Below, piece after piece: positions 38,316 to 40,105 of a stretch of 40,105 nucleotides of DNA. The DNA comes from a virus. The notes beneath the pieces were generated by a model. The model was not told the origin of the DNA and searched no databases. It saw only the letters and a list, made by a program, of their open reading frames with translations. The position numbers and the translations under genes were made by a program. Where the stretch lies: IMG/VR virus record IMGVR_UViG_3300032308_001496, positions 1 to 40,105 of that record; one strand, 5' to 3'. Each line of letters opens with the position of its first letter. The stretch's first letter is position 1.

Positions 38316-39214
38316 CTTCCGTCAGCTCCTTTTTCGTAGGTTGTTCCTGCTACTGTTTTACGCTGACGCGGGGCCGCGCTTTGGGCGGCCGGCGTTGATG
38401 GGGAATCTTGGGGTTTGATCTTGGCGCCCGCGCGCTCCTTGGCGGAACGCACGATGGACTGAAACTCGTTAACGCCCTGCAAAAACGACTCCTCGCTCTG
38501 CCGCGGGTTCATCCTGGCCATGGCGTCGGTTGCCTTGCGGCCCTCCACCTCGGTGATCTGGCCGCCGCCCTTGAGCGTTTCAAACGCCTGCAAGAATTGC
38601 TGCCCGCCGATTTGGTCAAGCAGCACCTGGAAGTCCGCCGGCGACGTGCCGGGAACCTTTGGCAGGATGCTGCTCTTGCCCGTGGCGTATTGCCGCCCGG
38701 GGTGTGTTTTGGTCTTTTCCAGCAAGTCGTCCATGTAGGACGCCGTATCGAGGGTCTTCTGCATTGAGCGCGCTTGGTTTTCCTCAATGATGTCTGCTTC
38801 AGTCTTCAGCTTGCGCGTCTGCTCTTTGCGCACTGGGTCAGCCTGCATCATGGCCATCTTCTGCTGTTGCTGCATACGCGCCTCCTGCTGCTTGAGCACA
38901 AACTGCGCCGCACCCTCTTGGGTAAACTGCACGCCACGCTTCATCGCCTTGAGCAGCTCCTGCGTTTCCAATGGCAACGCATCGAAGTCCTCGCGGGTCT
39001 GCACGTTAATCGCATTGATGTCAAAGGCCATGCCGGTCTGCGGCAATGGCTCGGCAGCGACATCGTTGTAGACATCGTCCGGCGTTCCGTAATCCATTCC
39101 GTTTACGCCATTCATGTCGTCTATGGCGTCCAGAGGCACGGCCTCCTCGCCGGGTTCTAAGGCTGGAAGGTCCGGCTCGACCGGCGGGGGCAGTTGGTTG
39201 TTGCGTGGGGGCAT
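38297..39214 (-). CDS. Putative internal virion / ejection protein (305 aa)
   Basis: The N-terminal third is acidic and proline-rich. The middle (about residues 95-170) is a Gln, Met, Lys and Glu-rich predicted coiled coil. The C-terminus is basic and ends in a short aromatic motif. It lies 5 nt after the previous gene and its end overlaps the start of the giant gene by 19 nt, so the three are likely translated together. By position it resembles the middle member of the gp14-gp15-gp16 type ejection set of podoviruses, but no sequence family is recognised. Confidence 0.7.
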   Translation of the reverse strand: MPPRNNQLPPPVEPDLPALEPGEEAVPLDAIDDMNGVNGMDYGTPDDVYNDVAAEPLPQTGMAFDINAINVQTREDFDALPLETQELLKAMKRGVQFTQEGAAQFVLKQQEARMQQQQKMAMMQADPVRKEQTRKLKTEADIIEENQARSMQKTLDTASYMDDLLEKTKTHPGRQYATGKSSILPKVPGTSPADFQVLLDQIGGQQFLQAFETLKGGGQITEVEGRKATDAMARMNPRQSEESFLQGVNEFQSIVRSAKERAGAKIKPQDSPSTPAAQSAAPRQRKTVAGTTYEKGADGRWYQVR

Positions 39215-39219
39215 GTTGA

Positions 39220-39711
39220 TTAGTTGGTTGGAATTACGTCCATATTGACTTTTGGGGGGTACGCCATAATGCGGCCTTGGCCGGATGCCACCTGTGCTTG
39301 CGCGTCCGCTTGCTTCCGCAGATCAGGCATCCGGGCCGCCAAACCCTGCTGCGCCGTCCGCGTCTGGTTATTCAGCCCCGCAATCCCGAGCTGCGAGACA
39401 GCCCCAAGGTTATCAAGGATGCTCATGGACGCCATCCGGCGCGTCCGCGGGTCCATCTTGCCGAGGGCGCCGTAGGTGCTCTTCATGCCGGGATACATCT
39501 CGCCGATAGCGCCTAGGGCTTCGTAAGCTGAATCACCTTGAGATGCCATCTCGCCGGCGTCGCCAAAGGCTCCGGCCAAACTCACCAGCGACGACCCAAT
39601 GTCATCCGCCAACTTCATCTGCGCGTTGGCTCTAGTGTTGGCCGCGCCCACCACGGCGCCGCTTAAAATTCTCCCACTCTCATCTTCATTACCTGGGTTA
39701 AATGCAAACAT
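39220..39711 (-). CDS. Putative internal virion protein, small (163 aa)
   Basis: The start ATG follows a clear AAGGAG ribosome site and the gene is followed closely by the next two virion genes. The protein is rich in Ala, Gly, Met and Gln, lacks cysteine and has short helical stretches, the composition often seen in small inner-capsid or ejection proteins of short-tailed phages. No conserved domain is recognisable. Its role is inferred from its place directly before a 305-residue coiled-coil protein and a giant ejection protein in one operon. Confidence 0.7.
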   Translation of the reverse strand: MFAFNPGNEDESGRILSGAVVGAANTRANAQMKLADDIGSSLVSLAGAFGDAGEMASQGDSAYEALGAIGEMYPGMKSTYGALGKMDPRTRRMASMSILDNLGAVSQLGIAGLNNQTRTAQQGLAARMPDLRKQADAQAQVASGQGRIMAYPPKVNMDVIPTN

Positions 39712-39726
39712 AGTTTTGTTCTCCTT

Positions 39727-40011
39727 TTATTTAATTCCTGCCGCCGCTCTTGCTTCAAGGCACAGCGTTGATCCCGGCACAAACGCGCGGCAGGCATTCG
39801 GTCGGTTGTTGTAAATTGAGCAGCCAACATCGCAGCCGACCTTGCCGGTCAGCGCCACGCATCGGCTGTTGGTTGTCTTCATTAGTGGCAGGTCATCTCT
39901 AAGCATCCATTGCGGGATGCCGACAGCATCGCTTCGGTCTCGTCGTAGGACTGGCCAGCTCCACTTGTGAGCGCAGCATGCGCCACACCGTTGACAGTCG
40001 AAGTCTCCCAC
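39727..40011 (-). CDS. YkgJ-type cysteine cluster protein (putative zinc/iron chelating)
   Basis: The protein opens with the cluster CQRCGACC within its first twelve residues if a GTG at 40011 is used, and has later cysteines in CVAL, CDVGC and CRAF contexts. This is the pattern of the YkgJ/CxxCxxCC family, thought to bind zinc or iron. The GTG has a possible AGGGG ribosome site about 12 nt upstream and gives 94 residues, with the cluster at the usual N-terminal place. An in-frame ATG at 40086 would add 25 residues without a ribosome site. It overlaps the 3' end of the PAPS-reductase-like gene by about 130 nt in another frame, suggesting translational coupling and possibly a joint redox role. 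Confidence 0.72.
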   Translation of the reverse strand: MGDFDCQRCGACCAHKWSWPVLRRDRSDAVGIPQWMLRDDLPLMKTTNSRCVALTGKVGCDVGCSIYNNRPNACRAFVPGSTLCLEARAAAGIK

Positions 40012-40105
40012 GTCGGGCGGAACCCCTGCGCCTCGCTCGTCAGGTCCACATAGGGCGCCAGATGAGATATGTTGTTCGTCTCGCATGAGTTCTTGGGGCA
40101 CCACA
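39882..40105 (-). CDS. PAPS reductase-like protein, C-terminal end across the circle junction
   Basis: This is the 3' end of the gene that starts at 847. Bases 40105-39992 duplicate 114-1; the unique part is 39991-39882, ending in TAA. The last roughly 40 residues (rich in A, S and T) show no recognisable motif. The segment overlaps the start of the cysteine-cluster gene in another frame, so either the reductase truly ends here or its conserved core ends earlier and the tail is tolerated overlap. Confidence 0.75.
   Translation of the reverse strand, partial: WCPKNSCETNNISHLAPYVDLTSEAQGFRPTWETSTVNGVAHAALTSGAGQSYDETEAMLSASRNGCLEMTCH
39992..40105. repeat. Terminal overlap, right copy (circular closure)
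   Basis: Exact second copy of bases 1-114. Joining base 39991 to base 1 keeps the PAPS-reductase-like frame open on the minus strand, which supports circular closure. Unique genome length is therefore 39,991 bp. Confidence 0.95.

Overview
This window is a complete, circularly closed genome of a temperate tailed phage from a metagenome-like source. The first 114 bases (1-114) are repeated exactly at the end (39992-40105), so the unit genome is 39,991 bp and one gene (a PAPS-reductase-like protein) runs through the junction. The genome is GC-rich. The host is a bacterium that cannot be named from the sequence; two small lipoproteins and a spanin-like lysis gene favour a Gram-negative host. The virion genes are an SU10-type major capsid protein, a P22-like portal, a large beta-rich probable tail-nozzle protein, tail fibres and a giant internal virion protein. 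There is no tail sheath, tape measure or tail-tube gene, which points to a short-tailed, podovirus-like particle.

Layout, read in the direction of transcription (minus strand, from 29372 downward and around the circle): (1) early genes 28.1-29.4 kb, mostly small and overlapping by ATGA; (2) regulator, HNH and replication genes 18.7-27.9 kb: HTH protein, two HNH nucleases, a lambda-O/DnaD-like initiator with an iteron array inside its gene (likely origin), PD-(D/E)XK nuclease, DnaB helicase, resolvase-like nuclease, gp2.5-like SSB and RecB/Cas4-like exonuclease; (3) packaging genes around terL (16.7-18.4 kb); (4) head genes 10.6-15.7 kb behind a strong-looking promoter whose -35 is covered by an 18-bp palindrome; (5) tail, fibre and lysis genes 2-10.6 kb; (6) ejection proteins 0.8-1.7 kb and 32.3-39.7 kb, interrupted by a PAPS-reductase-like gene and a cysteine-cluster gene. 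This giant unit ends at a rho-independent terminator at 32204-32227.

The lysogeny module lies between 29.1 and 32.2 kb. It holds attP, which carries the 5' half of a tRNA-Thr(TGT) gene, a tyrosine integrase with an atypical catalytic box, and the only plus-strand genes of the genome: a ribbon-helix-helix-like candidate repressor, three small unknown genes and a PEGA-like lipoprotein. The repressor candidate and an excisionase-type HTH gene diverge from a 108-bp region. In that region, and at three other places, a short TGTCC/GGACA motif recurs at exactly 10-bp spacing. No CI-type repressor is visible.

My proposal is that the immunity system of this phage is a ribbon-helix-helix repressor acting on helically phased short operators, some at promoters and some inside the early operon like stoperators. 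This is inference from the sequence pattern and gene order. No DNA polymerase, complete tRNA gene or CRISPR array was seen.
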